From: Rossellomorea aquimaris
Lineage (GTDB): Bacteria > Bacillota > Bacilli > Bacillales > Bacillaceae_B
Direction: 5' to 3'
Assembly (NCBI RefSeq): GCF_008180865.1
Contig: NZ_VTEX01000001.1
Span: forward strand, 1,389,809 to 1,453,808
DNA length: 64,000 nucleotides
In this document: one piece after another, positions 63,867 through 64,000 of the stretch
Layout: each line of letters begins with the position of its first letter
How positions within the stretch are numbered: the stretch's first letter is position 1
The notes under the pieces: generated by a model
The model's input: only the letters and a program-made list of their open reading frames with translations
Told to the model about the DNA's origin: nothing
Database searches by the model: none
Translations under genes and position numbers: made by a program

Positions 63867-64000
63867 TTAGAGCCAATCTTCAATCCATGAAACCAAATCA
63901 AATAAATCGCCTTCTTTTACTTCCATTGAAGGAATGGACTGCAAGAAAGCCTTACCGTACCTTGTCGTCATCACTCTGCGGTCATATACAATCACGATTC
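63867..64000 (-). CDS. dinG: DinG-family helicase, C-terminal fragment at window edge
   Basis: Partial: last 43 codons, IVIVYDRRVMTTRYGKAFLQ then SIPSMEVKEGDLFDLVSWIEDWL. The DRR-x5-YG motif is motif VI of the DinG/XPD helicases. Same position as dinG in B. subtilis. The rest lies beyond 64000. Confidence 0.85.
   Translation of the reverse strand, partial: IVIVYDRRVMTTRYGKAFLQSIPSMEVKEGDLFDLVSWIEDWL

Overview
This window is chromosomal DNA of a low-GC, endospore-forming Bacillaceae. The evidence is a gene order close to the Bacillus subtilis ypsC to dinG region (ypsC, rnpB, gpsB, ypsA, cotD, mrfB, mrfA; then yppG, yppF, yppE, a yppD-like gene, sspM, yppC, recU, ponA, ypoC, nth, dnaD, asnS, aspB, ypmB, ypmA, dinG), together with spore genes (cotD, sspM). 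Highly structured dispersed repeats lie between genes. A genus such as Rossellomorea or a relative is plausible, but this was not tested.

Layout. 1-670: dispersed palindromic repeats. 671-8857: housekeeping block, mostly leftward: a small unknown gene, RNA methyltransferase ypsC, RNase P RNA, gpsB, ypsA, cotD, the mrfB-mrfA DNA-repair pair, and a rightward hsp20 gene. 8893-49572: an integrated siphovirus-type prophage of about 40.7 kb. 49522-64000: the second host block, with a tandem array of 126-bp structured repeats at 51411-51950 between sspM and yppC.

Prophage. It sits in the 3' end of yppG. A 14-bp core (8893-8906 and 49559-49572) marks attL and attR, and the phage supplies a replacement C-terminus so yppG stays intact. 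The original 3' tail of yppG is stranded at 8856-8906, 40 kb away. Integrase (48364-49506) is next to attR, and 8-bp arm-type repeats spaced 11 bp apart flank both ends. From right to left: integrase; a repressor/Cro-like switch with 17-bp operators; an early leftward operon (HNH, Erf recombinase, many small genes, a SinI-like peptide); a second divergent HTH pair beside a KilA-type antirepressor; replication genes (DnaD-like initiator, DnaC-like loader, SSB, dUTPase, HNH enzymes); an ArpU-like late regulator; a tRNA-Trp-like gene; then terminases, portal, MuF, scaffold, capsid, connectors, tail tube, tail chaperones with a -1 frameshift signal, tape measure, Dit, tailspike, Tal, holin and endolysin. 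Beyond lysis, next to attL, is an accessory leftward cassette: FtsK/TcpA-like ATPase, replication-relaxation protein, VirB2-like small membrane protein, membrane-anchored M23 peptidase and a small protein. It resembles a minimal conjugation or secretion module.

Most interesting points: (1) the 126-bp repeat units with compensatory stem changes; (2) the yppG-restoring attachment site; (3) the FtsK-relaxation-pilin-M23 cassette; (4) the phage SinI-like peptide and double switch architecture; (5) an XcbB/CpsF-like hydrolase inside the tail module.
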